Part shown: in pieces, positions 53,044-62,429 of the stretch
Numbering within the stretch: position 1 is the stretch's first letter
Layout: each line of letters starts with the position of its first letter
NCBI RefSeq assembly: GCF_003367505.1
Contig: NZ_PXXX01000001.1
Location: 1 to 64,000, forward strand
DNA from: Lysinibacillus capsici
GTDB lineage: Bacteria; Bacillota; Bacilli; Bacillales_A; Planococcaceae
Direction: 5' to 3'
DNA length: 64,000 bases
Notes under the pieces: model-generated
Database searches by the model: none
Seen by the model: only the letters and a program-made list of their open reading frames with translations
What the model was told of the DNA's origin: nothing
Made by a program: the position numbers and the translations under genes

Positions 53044-53895
53044 ATGAAAAAGTTATTAGCAGGATTATTTTTATCAATACTTGTACTAGCATTAGCAGCT
53101 TGCGGTACAGATAAAAAAGAAGATGAAAAATCAGCATCTGGCGATCAAACAGATAACAAAGAAAACGTAACATTAAAAGTAGGTGCTTCTAATACACCGC
53201 ACGCAGTTATTTTAGAAAAAGCAAAACCGATCTTAGCTAAAGAAGGCATAGACCTTGAAATTGAAACGTATACAGATTATGTTCTACCAAACCAAGATTT
53301 AGACTCAAAAACACTTGATGCAAACTATTTCCAACACATTCCTTACTTAGAGCTACAAATTAAAGACAATGGCTATGATTTTGTTAATGCAGGTGGCGTT
53401 CATATTGAACCAATCGGTATTTACTCTAAAAAATATAAAACGTTAGAAGACCTGCCTGAAGGCGCAACAATTTTACTTTCTAACTCAGTATCTGACCATG
53501 GTCGTATGCTGTCATTGTTAGAGGCTAAAGGCTTAATCAAATTAAAAGAAGGCATTGATAAAACAGCAGCAGAATTAAAGGATATTGAAGAAAATCCTAA
53601 AAACTTTAAATTCGATGCAAATACTGCCCCAGAAATGCTTGTACAAATGTACGAAAACGATGAAGGCGATGCAGTACTTATCAATTCTAACTTTGCCATC
53701 GATAACGGTTTAAACCCAATTGAAGATGCTATTTCTCTTGAAGATAAAGAATCTCCATATGTTAACATCATCGCTGTACGTGCAGGTGATGAATCAAAAC
53801 CTGAAATTAAAAAATTATTAGAAGTATTAACATCTAAAGAAATCCAAGACTTCATTTTAGAAGAGTGGAAAGGTGCAGTAGTACCGGTAAAATAA
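53044..53895 (+). CDS. metQ: Methionine-binding lipoprotein MetQ
   Basis: 283 residues. Lipoprotein signal peptide with the lipobox LALAAC (Cys near residue 20), then a charged linker and a NlpA-family solute-binding fold starting VTLKVGASNTPHAVILE. Conserved YFQHIPYLE and GVHIEPIGIYSKKYK segments occur near 95-120. Delivers methionine to MetNP. AAGGGAG upstream. Last gene of the S-box operon. Confidence 0.95.
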   Translation: MKKLLAGLFLSILVLALAACGTDKKEDEKSASGDQTDNKENVTLKVGASNTPHAVILEKAKPILAKEGIDLEIETYTDYVLPNQDLDSKTLDANYFQHIPYLELQIKDNGYDFVNAGGVHIEPIGIYSKKYKTLEDLPEGATILLSNSVSDHGRMLSLLEAKGLIKLKEGIDKTAAELKDIEENPKNFKFDANTAPEMLVQMYENDEGDAVLINSNFAIDNGLNPIEDAISLEDKESPYVNIIAVRAGDESKPEIKKLLEVLTSKEIQDFILEEWKGAVVPVK

Positions 53896-53917
53896 GAATT
53901 AAAAATTTTATAAAAGG

Positions 53918-53953
53918 GTACATAAGTTTAACGACTTATGTACTCTTTTTTTA
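53918..53953 (+). terminator. Terminator of the metNPQ operon
   Basis: Perfect 9-bp stem GTACATAAG / CTTATGTAC with an 8-base loop, followed by a T run. Confidence 0.85.
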
Positions 53954-54108
53954 TTTGTAGTTAAATTGATGAGAAACTATGTATTTTTTATGACGTCTAT
54001 TTATGTTTAGATATTGTTTAGTCATATTTATTACTATAGTAATGTTGTTAATCTATGAAATAAATGATAGAAAGTAATAATAAGAAAAAACTAGATGGAG
54101 TGATTCTA

Positions 54109-54981
54109 ATGAATGATATAAAATTCACCCATGACATCATGCAAGAACATGAAGTAGAGCGCTACTTTAAAATATGGCGAGAAAGTGTTATTAGATCACG
54201 CCTTACTATAACAGCAGTCTTTTTAAAAACAGCTAATGCTACACAACTGAATGAAAATGTGAATGATCAAGTTACCTCGTTTTTACAATCAAAAATACGC
54301 AAGACAGACTTGCTTTTTCAATTATCCGACGGGGATCATTGGGGCATCTTCTTTTTACAAAGTAGTGATGTAGAAGCTAGGGCGTTTTTAAAACGAATAT
54401 TTGCCATCTTAAAAGCAGAACGAAAGTTCCAACAGATTGCATTAAAGGCCTCTATAACAGAAATAAGAAATAATAACGTTATTTTTGAAGAGCTGTTAAA
54501 TAAAAATAAACAGATGTTATCAGGGGATGAGCAATTTACTTGGAGTATAGCAGAGGTAAAGGATTACTGTGAGCAACCAACTGAATTTGTGAAAGTTAGT
54601 ATTATTGAGCAAAACGCAATTTTTAGACAAGTATTAGAGTCAACGCTTAACCAAATAAATATCCCTTATTTTTCTTTAGATGTAAAGGTTTATGAGGATG
54701 GCTATAGCTTTTTACAATCGGATGATTATAAATCAGGGCATATGCATCTAATTCTTATGAATGATATTTTACCGCTAAAAAATGGCTTAGAAATATTGCA
54801 TATCTTACGACATATGCCAAATGAAAAGAAATTTATTATTTATATGATGTCAGAACGCAATTCTGAAGGGGCAGCGCTTAATGCTTATGAGGGCGGTGTT
54901 GATGAATATATTGTCAAACCATTTAATTTACGTTTGCTAGAAGCCAAAATTAAAAGAACGTTTGCGAGGTTTTGGCAATGA
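54109..54981 (+). CDS. Degenerate GGDEF plus degenerate receiver protein
   Basis: About 290 residues, no membrane helix. Residues about 10-150 have the pattern of a GGDEF domain (RKTDLLFQLSDGDHWGIFFLQ), where the GGDEF signature is replaced by SDGDHW, so cyclase activity is unlikely. Residues 160-290 are a receiver-like domain (FVKVSIIEQNAIFRQVLEST ... LILMNDILPLKNGLEIL ... YIVKPFNLRLLEAKIKR). The phospho-acceptor Asp is Asn by alignment to D-x-x-L-P, and the usual acidic pair is E-Q. The late Lys is kept. Probably a ligand or partner sensor for the downstream polysaccharide synthase. The ATG 54109 is preferred by its GGAG site; the frame opens at 54064. Confidence 0.7.
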   Translation: MNDIKFTHDIMQEHEVERYFKIWRESVIRSRLTITAVFLKTANATQLNENVNDQVTSFLQSKIRKTDLLFQLSDGDHWGIFFLQSSDVEARAFLKRIFAILKAERKFQQIALKASITEIRNNNVIFEELLNKNKQMLSGDEQFTWSIAEVKDYCEQPTEFVKVSIIEQNAIFRQVLESTLNQINIPYFSLDVKVYEDGYSFLQSDDYKSGHMHLILMNDILPLKNGLEILHILRHMPNEKKFIIYMMSERNSEGAALNAYEGGVDEYIVKPFNLRLLEAKIKRTFARFWQ

Positions 54982-56021
54982 TCAAGCTGACTGTTTCGAC
55001 GCTTTTGGCAATAATTTTCTTCTTATTAGTTGTGCTCTTTATCTTTTTAATGTATTTACTTGTTCAGCGACAGCGTGAAAGCTATTTTGAAAAAGTTCGT
55101 GACCGTTATTTACAAAATTATTCTCAATTTTGGTATGATTACTTATTCAATAACGCATTATTTAGTATCGTATTGGTACCTAGAGGAAGCGCCCAAGTAG
55201 AAGCTATTGAAAAAATTTTTTCATCCTATTTAAAGAATATAAGGAATGAACAGGTGGAACTAAAAATTAAACAATTCTCCAATCAATATTTAAAAGCATT
55301 CTACGAAAAAGATTTATCCAGTAAACGATGGAGTATTCGAATGAATGCCCTCTATCGAATTGCAGACTTACAAATAGATGAATTGCTAACGAAGTGCCAA
55401 GAATTCGAAAAAAATAACATTACAGATGAAGAACATTTCCAGTTATTGAAAATATACTCGCTTTTCCAACCAGATTTATTTATGGAGAAAATAAAAAATT
55501 CCAATGTAAATTACGCTGAAAGTGAATATAGAAGACTATTTATATTATTAGATGATAATGTATTTATTCGATTTTTCCATGATTTTAATAGTTTGTCGGC
55601 CAAAATGCAATTTGCTGTTATTGATACTGCTGCTGTAAAAAGAAATATGGAGTATTTGGATGAATTAAAAAAATTATTACACCATGATACACCGGAAATT
55701 AACATCAGAGCATTAAAAGGGCTATATGAAATAGGAATTATTGATGAGATGGATCCCTTTGTCCCTTTTGTGACCTCAGAAATGTGGGAAGCCAGGTTAA
55801 TGGTTGCAAAAATTTTTAAACATGTACCGCTTACTTACACTTATAGTTATTTAGAGCAGCTTCTTCAAGATGAGAATTGGTGGGTACGTTCCCAAGCGGC
55901 AAAAACGATTGTAGAAGATCGACATGGTATTGCCAAATTACAGCAATTCATTGAATCCTCAAATGATCAATATGCAATTGAAATGGCCCAAGAAATTGCA
56001 GCGAGAAAAGAGGGGAAGTAA
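54978..56021 (+). CDS. Membrane-anchored HEAT-repeat protein
   Basis: About 347 residues. One N-terminal membrane helix at about residues 5-30 (LTVSTLLAIIFFLLVVLFIF...), then a cytosolic domain with amphipathic helix pairs. The last 130 residues show HEAT-like repeats (EINIRALKGLYEIG, MWEARLMVAKIFKHV, NWWVRSQAAKTIVE). ATGA overlap with the preceding gene, and the next gene starts at once after its stop. Probably a scaffold coupling the sensor to the GT2 synthase; that role is inferred. Confidence 0.7.
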   Translation: MIKLTVSTLLAIIFFLLVVLFIFLMYLLVQRQRESYFEKVRDRYLQNYSQFWYDYLFNNALFSIVLVPRGSAQVEAIEKIFSSYLKNIRNEQVELKIKQFSNQYLKAFYEKDLSSKRWSIRMNALYRIADLQIDELLTKCQEFEKNNITDEEHFQLLKIYSLFQPDLFMEKIKNSNVNYAESEYRRLFILLDDNVFIRFFHDFNSLSAKMQFAVIDTAAVKRNMEYLDELKKLLHHDTPEINIRALKGLYEIGIIDEMDPFVPFVTSEMWEARLMVAKIFKHVPLTYTYSYLEQLLQDENWWVRSQAAKTIVEDRHGIAKLQQFIESSNDQYAIEMAQEIAARKEGK

Positions 56022-57443
56022 ATGAAAATAATTGATTCTTGCATGATGTTTTTTGGGGGCATTATTTTATTTTATATGCTGTTCGTTATTGTTTCATATT
56101 GTACAATGTTCATCATTGCTATGCTGGATTTAAGAAAACGCTATCGTCTCGATCTATCAGAGTATGATGATGCACATATCGATGCCTTTTATTCAAAACC
56201 GGTATCGTTACTTGTTCCTGCTTACAATGAAGAAGTAGGAGTTGTAGATACAGTATATTCATTATTGAATTTACGTTATCCTCAAACTGAAATTATCATT
56301 ATTAACGATGGATCTACAGATCAAACCCTTCAAACGGTCATCGAACATTTTCAAATGAAGCCAATCAATAAAATTGTTCGAACTAACATCCCTACAAAAG
56401 ACATTAAACAAATATATGAATCTGAAATCTATAAAAATTGTATTTTAGTAGATAAAGAAAATGGTGGTAAGGCTGATGCGCTAAATGTGGGTATTAATGT
56501 ATCTCAATATCCGTATTTTTGCTCCATTGATGGGGACTCCATTTTAGATGAAAAATCCTTGCTGCGGGTGATGAAGCCTATCATTTTATCTGATGGTGAG
56601 GTCATTGCAGCAGGTGGTAATATACGTATTGCAAATGGCGCGAAGATGCAGTTTGGCTCTATTTATGAAACTCAATTACCTAGTAATTACCTAGTAATCA
56701 TGCAAGTAATCGAATATTTGCGGGCATTTTTAATGGGGAGAATAGCGTTAAGTAAATTCAATTTAGTCCTTATTATTTCAGGAGCATTTAGTGTTTTCTC
56801 TAAAAAATGGGCTGTTGAAGCAGGTGGATATTCAACCAATATTATTGGGGAAGATATGGAACTGGTGGTGAATATCCATCGACTTATAAAAGAAAAAAAA
56901 GAAAATAAGCGTATTGAATTTGTACCTGACCCAGTTTGCTGGACGGAAGCACCTCAAACATTAGGAGTACTACGCAATCAACGAAGAAGGTGGCATCAAG
57001 GGTTATTTGAAAGTCTATGGAAGCATAAAAAAATGACCTTGAATCCTAGATATGGAATGATTGGATTTCTTTCGTTCCCGTATTTTTGGCTAGTGGAATG
57101 TCTAGGGCCTCTTGTCGAGTTAGGAGGATATATTTATATTGTCATAGCCTTTTTCTTAGGGAAAATTTATTATGAGGTTGCACTCATGCTGCTACTACTA
57201 TTCGTTATTTATGGTGTTATTTTTTCAATAGCGGCAATATTGTTTGAATCGTGGAGTATGAATACGTATCCGAAAAAAAGAGAGTTGTTACGCATGATTC
57301 TTTTAGCGTTTACAGAAATTTTTTGGTATCGCCCACTAACATTATTCTGGCGCTGTGAGGGATTACTTCGTTTTGTCTTAAGAAAAAGTGACTGGGGTAA
57401 TATGAAACGTGTCGGCATTGCTGAAAAGGAGAAAAGTGTATGA
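56022..57443 (+). CDS. Membrane GT2 glycosyltransferase (processive polysaccharide synthase type)
   Basis: 473 residues. N-terminal membrane helix, GT2 domain, then three or four C-terminal helices, as in PgaC/BcsA/hyaluronan synthase-like enzymes. Motifs: VSLLVPAYNEE near 70, IIIINDGSTDQT near 95, FCSIDGDSIL near 165, IIGEDMELVV near 280 and the QRRRWHQG priming motif near 325. It polymerises and probably extrudes a glycan. No PilZ domain is fused. The first residue follows directly on the HEAT gene stop, and its end overlaps the next gene by ATGA. Confidence 0.9.
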   Translation: MKIIDSCMMFFGGIILFYMLFVIVSYCTMFIIAMLDLRKRYRLDLSEYDDAHIDAFYSKPVSLLVPAYNEEVGVVDTVYSLLNLRYPQTEIIIINDGSTDQTLQTVIEHFQMKPINKIVRTNIPTKDIKQIYESEIYKNCILVDKENGGKADALNVGINVSQYPYFCSIDGDSILDEKSLLRVMKPIILSDGEVIAAGGNIRIANGAKMQFGSIYETQLPSNYLVIMQVIEYLRAFLMGRIALSKFNLVLIISGAFSVFSKKWAVEAGGYSTNIIGEDMELVVNIHRLIKEKKENKRIEFVPDPVCWTEAPQTLGVLRNQRRRWHQGLFESLWKHKKMTLNPRYGMIGFLSFPYFWLVECLGPLVELGGYIYIVIAFFLGKIYYEVALMLLLLFVIYGVIFSIAAILFESWSMNTYPKKRELLRMILLAFTEIFWYRPLTLFWRCEGLLRFVLRKSDWGNMKRVGIAEKEKSV

Positions 57444-60400
57444 AACGAATCTATATAGGGGTTATGGTCGTTCTAGTCCTCATGATAATCCCTATTACAT
57501 GGTGGTACTTAGAAGATGAAAAACAGCTTAATGTGGCCATTATAGATAAAACCGTTCCGAATGAGTCTTACCGAGAGCACTTAGGGTTGAATTGGTTTTT
57601 AAACCATTATAAATATAGATTAAATAATGAACCTTATGACGTAGAACGCGATTATTATGGTACGGTCCCAAATGATGAAACTAAAAGTGTTGTAGAAAAG
57701 AATTTGCCAAATGATTATAGTGACTATGATGTCATTTATTTGGCAGATACGTACGGAGTTTATAAAGATGATTTACAACAAACAAAACGTTTAGGTGAAC
57801 GTTCAGAAAAAATTGTTGGGGGACTTGAACAAAAAGAATGGCAGGCAATCGTCGAACGCTTAGCCAGCAAAAAAAAGAGTATGTTAATAGCTGAGTATAA
57901 CACGTTTGCTTCACCAACATCAGGGGAAGTTCGTAAAGAATTACAGGATTATTTAGGAATCACATGGTCTGGCTGGATCGGGCGTTATTTCGATGAGCTT
58001 GATTATCATAAAAATTTAGAAATACCACAATGGGTGATCGATGAACATGGCGATAATTGGTCATATAAAGGTGGAGGCTTTTTACTATTTAACGAAATAA
58101 CTGAGGAGCTTCTTGTTCTAGAAATGAACAAGCATGTTAAATCTGAAGGTATTCAAGTGCAGTTTACTGAAAATGGGAAAAAATTCTTTCATTCATCTGC
58201 AAGGGCGCAATACGATTATTGGTTTGATATTATTACACCTAAATATGCTGAAGATGCTCTTGCAAATTATAAATGGGATTTAACAAAAAAAGGAACAGAG
58301 CTGTTAAAGGATAATGGCATTCCAGAACAATTTGCAGCAATTGTAGGCCAAGATAAAAGCTACACATCTAGTTATTATTTTGCGGGAGATTTTAATGATA
58401 TCGCACGGGTACCGAATATTTATAAAATAACAGGGTTACCTACAATCTATAAATATGCTGAGAAGTATGCGGACAGTTCGTTTTATTGGTCCATTTACAT
58501 CCCAGTAATGCATAAAATATTTGATTCATTTGAGCACAAAGAGGTTCAGGACACTGTAAATCATGAGAAATTAAACTATAATGCAAGGATTCAGGGACAA
58601 TCTTTTGAGGTGCTAAGAGATGGCAAATGGAAACCAATCGTATTTAAGGGTGTCAATATCGGAATGGGGAAACCTGGCGCCTTTCCTGGAGAAGCAGCAA
58701 TTACTGAAGAGGAATATTATCGATGGTTTAAACAAATAGCAGACATGAATGCTAATACGATACGAGTCTATACATTACATCCACCAGGCTTTTATAGAGC
58801 ACTTGCTAAATATAATGAAGAACATCCAAAAAAACCATTATATGTTTTACATGGAGTTTGGATTAATGAAGAGGGCTTAGCAGGTTCATTGGATGCCTAT
58901 GACAAAGATACATTAGAAGATTTCCAATTAGAAATGAAACAAATGGTAGATGTCATTCATGGAAATATCTATGTGAAGCCTCGCCCAGGACATGCATCTG
59001 GCTTGTATGATGTAGACGTATCAAAATATGTTGTAGGATGGGTACTAGGAATTGAATGGTATCCACACATGGTTGTGGGAACGAATGAAAAACATGCAAA
59101 TATTGGTCAATACAACGGTACTTTTTTTGAAACAAAGGGTGCATCTCCGTTTGAGCATTGGCTAGCAGAACAAATGGATGTGGTGTCAGTTTATGAAAAG
59201 GAAAAATATAACTGGCTACGTCCAATGAGTTTCACGAACTGGGTCACAACTGACATTCTTGAACATCCGTCAGAGCCATCTGAGGAGGAAGATTTAGTAG
59301 GGGTCAATCCAAATGTTATTCATACAAAAGGAGAGATGACTGCACCGGGACAATTTGCTTCCTATCATGTGTATCCTTACTACCCTGACTTCTTTAATTT
59401 CGATAAAGATTATTTAAATTATGTCGATTTCCGAGGGAACAAAAATAGCTATGCAGGTTATTTAAAAGAGCTCCATGAAGCTCATACTATGCCTGTTCTT
59501 ATTGCGGAATTTGGTATCCCAGCATCACGTGGTAAAACACATGATAATGTATATGGTTGGAATCAGGGGCAAATGTCAGAGCAAGCTCAGGGAGAAACAC
59601 TTCAACATTTATTTGAGGATATTATGCATGAAGGGCTCATGGGAGGACTTGTTTTTACATGGCAAGATGAGTGGTTTAAACGAACGTGGAATACGATGGA
59701 TTATGATGATCCGAATCGTCGACCATTTTGGTCCAATGCTCAAACAAATGAGCAACAGTTTGGATTATTAAGCTTTGATAGACTTAAGGTAAAAGTAGAT
59801 GGAGAGACAACGGAATGGACGGGTAAACAGCTATATGATACTGCACCAAACAACCCAACAGATTTTGCAGTAGACTATGATGAGCGCTATTTGTACATTA
59901 AATTAAAAAGTGAGGAGTTAGCCAATACCTCCCCTCGCATTTTATTAGATGTTGTACCAGGTCAAGGAAATATGTCTGCTACATCTATAAAAAATATGAC
60001 GTTTTCCAATGGTGTTGATTTTATAGTTGAGCTCAATAAAAATGGTCAATCTAGGGTTGTTATTGATGAATACTACGATTTCTATGATTATTTCTATGGC
60101 CACCGTTTAAATTTAGTTGCTCCCCGAATGGCAAATGCCTTGAAAAATAGTGGAAAGTTCGCCCCTATTTACTATGTGTTAAATAAACAACTATTTTTAC
60201 CTGAGCAAAATAGAACGACTGATTTTAGTATCTACGAAACAGGAAAATTACTTCAAGGAAATGCTAATCCAGAAGCAAAAGATTATGATTCTTTAGTTGA
60301 TTATACTTGGACCGATGACAATGTTATCGAACTTCGCATCCCTTGGTTATTGATTCAAGCTAAAGATCCGAGTCAGCGTGAGTTTATAGGTAACCTGTAT

Positions 60401-60619
60401 AAAGATGGCGATAAAGCGGCCGTTAAAGTAGACAATATTTATATTGGTGCTTTATTTGTAGATAAAGAGAACAACGTTGTTCAATCTATGCCAGCAGCTT
60501 CTAATGGTGTTTTACCACCACTCTCTACTTATACATGGGAAACATGGCAAGTACCAAAATATGAAGAGCGCTTAAAACAATCCTATTATATTTTACAAAA
60601 ATTATTTAAAGCATATTAA
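57440..60619 (+). CDS. Large membrane-anchored TIM-barrel glycosidase-like protein
   Basis: 1059 residues. One N-terminal membrane segment, then an extracellular part of three regions. Residues 30-380 are an unfamiliar alpha/beta domain with YDVIYLADTYGVY and KKKSMLIAEYNTF, reminiscent of an amidotransferase-like fold. Residues about 395-790 form a glycosidase clan A (GH2/GH5-like) TIM barrel: FKGVNIGMGKPGAFPGE, MNANTIRVYTLHP, GWVLGIEWYP (putative acid/base Glu) and VLIAEFGIP (putative nucleophile Glu). Residues 800-1059 look like a beta-sandwich domain (DFAVDYDERYLYIKLKS). It probably trims or modifies the polymer made by the adjacent synthase. Confidence 0.72.
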   Translation: MKRIYIGVMVVLVLMIIPITWWYLEDEKQLNVAIIDKTVPNESYREHLGLNWFLNHYKYRLNNEPYDVERDYYGTVPNDETKSVVEKNLPNDYSDYDVIYLADTYGVYKDDLQQTKRLGERSEKIVGGLEQKEWQAIVERLASKKKSMLIAEYNTFASPTSGEVRKELQDYLGITWSGWIGRYFDELDYHKNLEIPQWVIDEHGDNWSYKGGGFLLFNEITEELLVLEMNKHVKSEGIQVQFTENGKKFFHSSARAQYDYWFDIITPKYAEDALANYKWDLTKKGTELLKDNGIPEQFAAIVGQDKSYTSSYYFAGDFNDIARVPNIYKITGLPTIYKYAEKYADSSFYWSIYIPVMHKIFDSFEHKEVQDTVNHEKLNYNARIQGQSFEVLRDGKWKPIVFKGVNIGMGKPGAFPGEAAITEEEYYRWFKQIADMNANTIRVYTLHPPGFYRALAKYNEEHPKKPLYVLHGVWINEEGLAGSLDAYDKDTLEDFQLEMKQMVDVIHGNIYVKPRPGHASGLYDVDVSKYVVGWVLGIEWYPHMVVGTNEKHANIGQYNGTFFETKGASPFEHWLAEQMDVVSVYEKEKYNWLRPMSFTNWVTTDILEHPSEPSEEEDLVGVNPNVIHTKGEMTAPGQFASYHVYPYYPDFFNFDKDYLNYVDFRGNKNSYAGYLKELHEAHTMPVLIAEFGIPASRGKTHDNVYGWNQGQMSEQAQGETLQHLFEDIMHEGLMGGLVFTWQDEWFKRTWNTMDYDDPNRRPFWSNAQTNEQQFGLLSFDRLKVKVDGETTEWTGKQLYDTAPNNPTDFAVDYDERYLYIKLKSEELANTSPRILLDVVPGQGNMSATSIKNMTFSNGVDFIVELNKNGQSRVVIDEYYDFYDYFYGHRLNLVAPRMANALKNSGKFAPIYYVLNKQLFLPEQNRTTDFSIYETGKLLQGNANPEAKDYDSLVDYTWTDDNVIELRIPWLLIQAKDPSQREFIGNLYKDGDKAAVKVDNIYIGALFVDKENNVVQSMPAASNGVLPPLSTYTWETWQVPKYEERLKQSYYILQKLFKAY

Positions 60620-60621
60620 AG

Positions 60622-60659
60622 GAGCTAAGGGTAGATTGTTCTGCCCTTAGTTCTTTTTT
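60622..60659 (+). terminator. Terminator 1 after the TIM-barrel gene
   Basis: Stem GAGCTAAGGG / CCCTTAGTTC (one G-T pair) with a 12-base loop and six T. Confidence 0.85.
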
Positions 60660-60666
60660 ATTTACC

Positions 60667-60712
60667 AATCCCCTTAAGTGTCGGTGGTCAACCGGGGCTT
60701 AAGGGGATTTTT
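60667..60712 (+). terminator. Terminator 2 (branched hairpin)
   Basis: Perfect 12-bp stem AATCCCCTTAAG / CTTAAGGGGATT with an inner CGGT..ACCG pairing, then TTTTT. Confidence 0.85.
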
Positions 60713-61086
60713 AGAATTGTAGAAAGAAAAATTTTTCTAAACAAAAAAATTTACAGTTAATGGTTAATATAAAAACGTCGTAAATAGACATTTTTATAAT
60801 GAAAATTTGATTTATTTTTTAGAGGAATAGGTTTTTATTACCTTGTATGTAATTGTTTAGAAATTGTTTAGCTTCAATTAGTACTATATAAACGTTAATA
60901 AACTTATTTTGAGTGATGTGTAATCCTACTGATCTATTTCGACTAAAGAGTCCTGTGTAAGTTTGAATGTTGAAGGGGGTTTTTACAAAAGATGACGAGA
61001 ATTGAACCATTGCTTTATGGAATGCGTTCCTCAATTAAATAAAGAAAAAACAATGAAAATACAGATTAAATAAAGGAGTAATTTTA

Positions 61087-62412
61087 ATGACGAGCGAAAC
61101 GAAATCACTAAGTACAGCTTTATTAAAAAAAATCCAAACAAAAAAAGCAACAATTGGAGTGATTGGACTTGGCTATGTAGGTTTACCGTTTGCTGTGGAA
61201 ATGGCTCAAAATGGATTTAAGGTAGTTGGTTTTGATAAGAATCAAGGAAAAATCAGACAATTGCAAAATGGTGAAAGTTATATTGCTGATTTACCGAGAG
61301 AAAATATAGAGCAAATGATCGAAAGTAAACATTTTGAAGCAACTAAGGATTTTTCTATGCTTTCACAAGCAGACGTTGTGATTATTTGTGTACCTACACC
61401 TACTACTCCTGATGGAACACCTAATATTTCATATATCGAAGAAGCAACGCATGCCATCGGACAAAATATTAAAGCCAATGCGCTAGTTATTCTTGAAAGT
61501 ACGACTTACCCTGGGACAACAGAAGAAATGGTCCAGCCTATTTTACAAAAATATGGTTTTACTATTGGTCATAATTTGTTTTTAGCGTATTCACCAGAAC
61601 GTGTTGATCCAGGAAATAGCAACTTTTCCGTGTCGAATACACCAAAAGTTATTGGGGGAATAACAGCCACATGCCTAGAATTATCAAAGATTTTTTATGA
61701 AACAGTTCTTCATACCCATGTGTGTACTGTGACAAGCCCTAGAGTGGCTGAAATGGAGAAATTACTGGAAAATACTTTTCGCCAAATTAACATAGCCCTT
61801 GTAAACGAGTTAAGTCAGATTTGCTATAAGATGAACATTGATATTTGGGAAGTTATTGATGCAGCTTCTACAAAGCCTTATGGTTTTATGCCATTTACAC
61901 CAGGGCCAGGAGTGGGGGGGCATTGTATTCCAGTAGATCCTAAATATCTACTATGGGCTGGGCAACAACATGGTATCTCTGCAACGTTAATTGAAGCAGC
62001 TGATAAAATCAATGACTCAATGCCCAACTTTGTAGTAGAGAGATTAAGTAATTACTTACGTATTCAAAATAAAGAGCTGTATAGAGCCAATATTGTTGTC
62101 ATTGGTGTCACTTATAAACCTAATATAAACGATTCACGTGAATCACCAGCACTTCATGTTATTCAGCAACTACTAGATAAACAATGCCAATTAACGATCA
62201 TTGATCCTTATATACAAACATTTTCTATCGAACAATCCCATTTCAATACGGTTGCATTAACAGCACCAATAATCCAACAAGCAGATGCAGTATTAATTTT
62301 AACGAATCATTCAACTATTGATTACTCTTTAATTGATCAACAAGCTTCTTTAATTTTTGATACACGTAATACCCATTTTTTGTTCGAAAATAAAAATTAT
62401 TACAAACTATAA
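61087..62412 (+). CDS. UDP-N-acetylglucosamine 6-dehydrogenase (WbpA type)
   Basis: 441 residues of the nucleotide-sugar dehydrogenase family. GVIGLGYVGLPFA near residue 25 binds NAD+, CVPTPTTPDGTPN near 105, AEMEKLLENTFRQINIALVNEL near 225 and the catalytic Cys in GVGGHCIPVDPKYLL near 275. The GGHCIPVDP form is that of WbpA-type UDP-GlcNAc/ManNAc dehydrogenases rather than UDP-glucose dehydrogenase. It would supply a uronic amino-sugar for the polysaccharide. It starts a new transcript after the terminators, with the deacetylase 17 bases behind. Confidence 0.88.
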   Translation: MTSETKSLSTALLKKIQTKKATIGVIGLGYVGLPFAVEMAQNGFKVVGFDKNQGKIRQLQNGESYIADLPRENIEQMIESKHFEATKDFSMLSQADVVIICVPTPTTPDGTPNISYIEEATHAIGQNIKANALVILESTTYPGTTEEMVQPILQKYGFTIGHNLFLAYSPERVDPGNSNFSVSNTPKVIGGITATCLELSKIFYETVLHTHVCTVTSPRVAEMEKLLENTFRQINIALVNELSQICYKMNIDIWEVIDAASTKPYGFMPFTPGPGVGGHCIPVDPKYLLWAGQQHGISATLIEAADKINDSMPNFVVERLSNYLRIQNKELYRANIVVIGVTYKPNINDSRESPALHVIQQLLDKQCQLTIIDPYIQTFSIEQSHFNTVALTAPIIQQADAVLILTNHSTIDYSLIDQQASLIFDTRNTHFLFENKNYYKL

Positions 62413-62429
62413 GGGGGAATTCATAGGAA

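Larger units (their letters stand above)
60620..61086. other. Intergenic region with two terminators and a long leader
   Basis: 467 bases without a gene. After two stacked terminators (60622-60659 and 60667-60712) come about 370 bases of AT-rich leader ending at the AAAGGAG site of the dehydrogenase gene. No recognised riboswitch was found. The leader has a GAAGGGGG spot at 60973 with no start behind it. It separates the synthase operon from the dehydrogenase operon. Confidence 0.5.

Noticed and set aside
60819..61034. 71-residue minus-strand frame in the leader before the dehydrogenase
   Set aside because: No ribosome binding site, no family likeness, and it lies in AT-rich leader DNA.
60713..61086. 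Possible c-di-GMP or c-di-AMP riboswitch before the dehydrogenase gene
   Set aside because: None of the conserved core strings of the GEMM or ydaO-type aptamers could be found in the leader.
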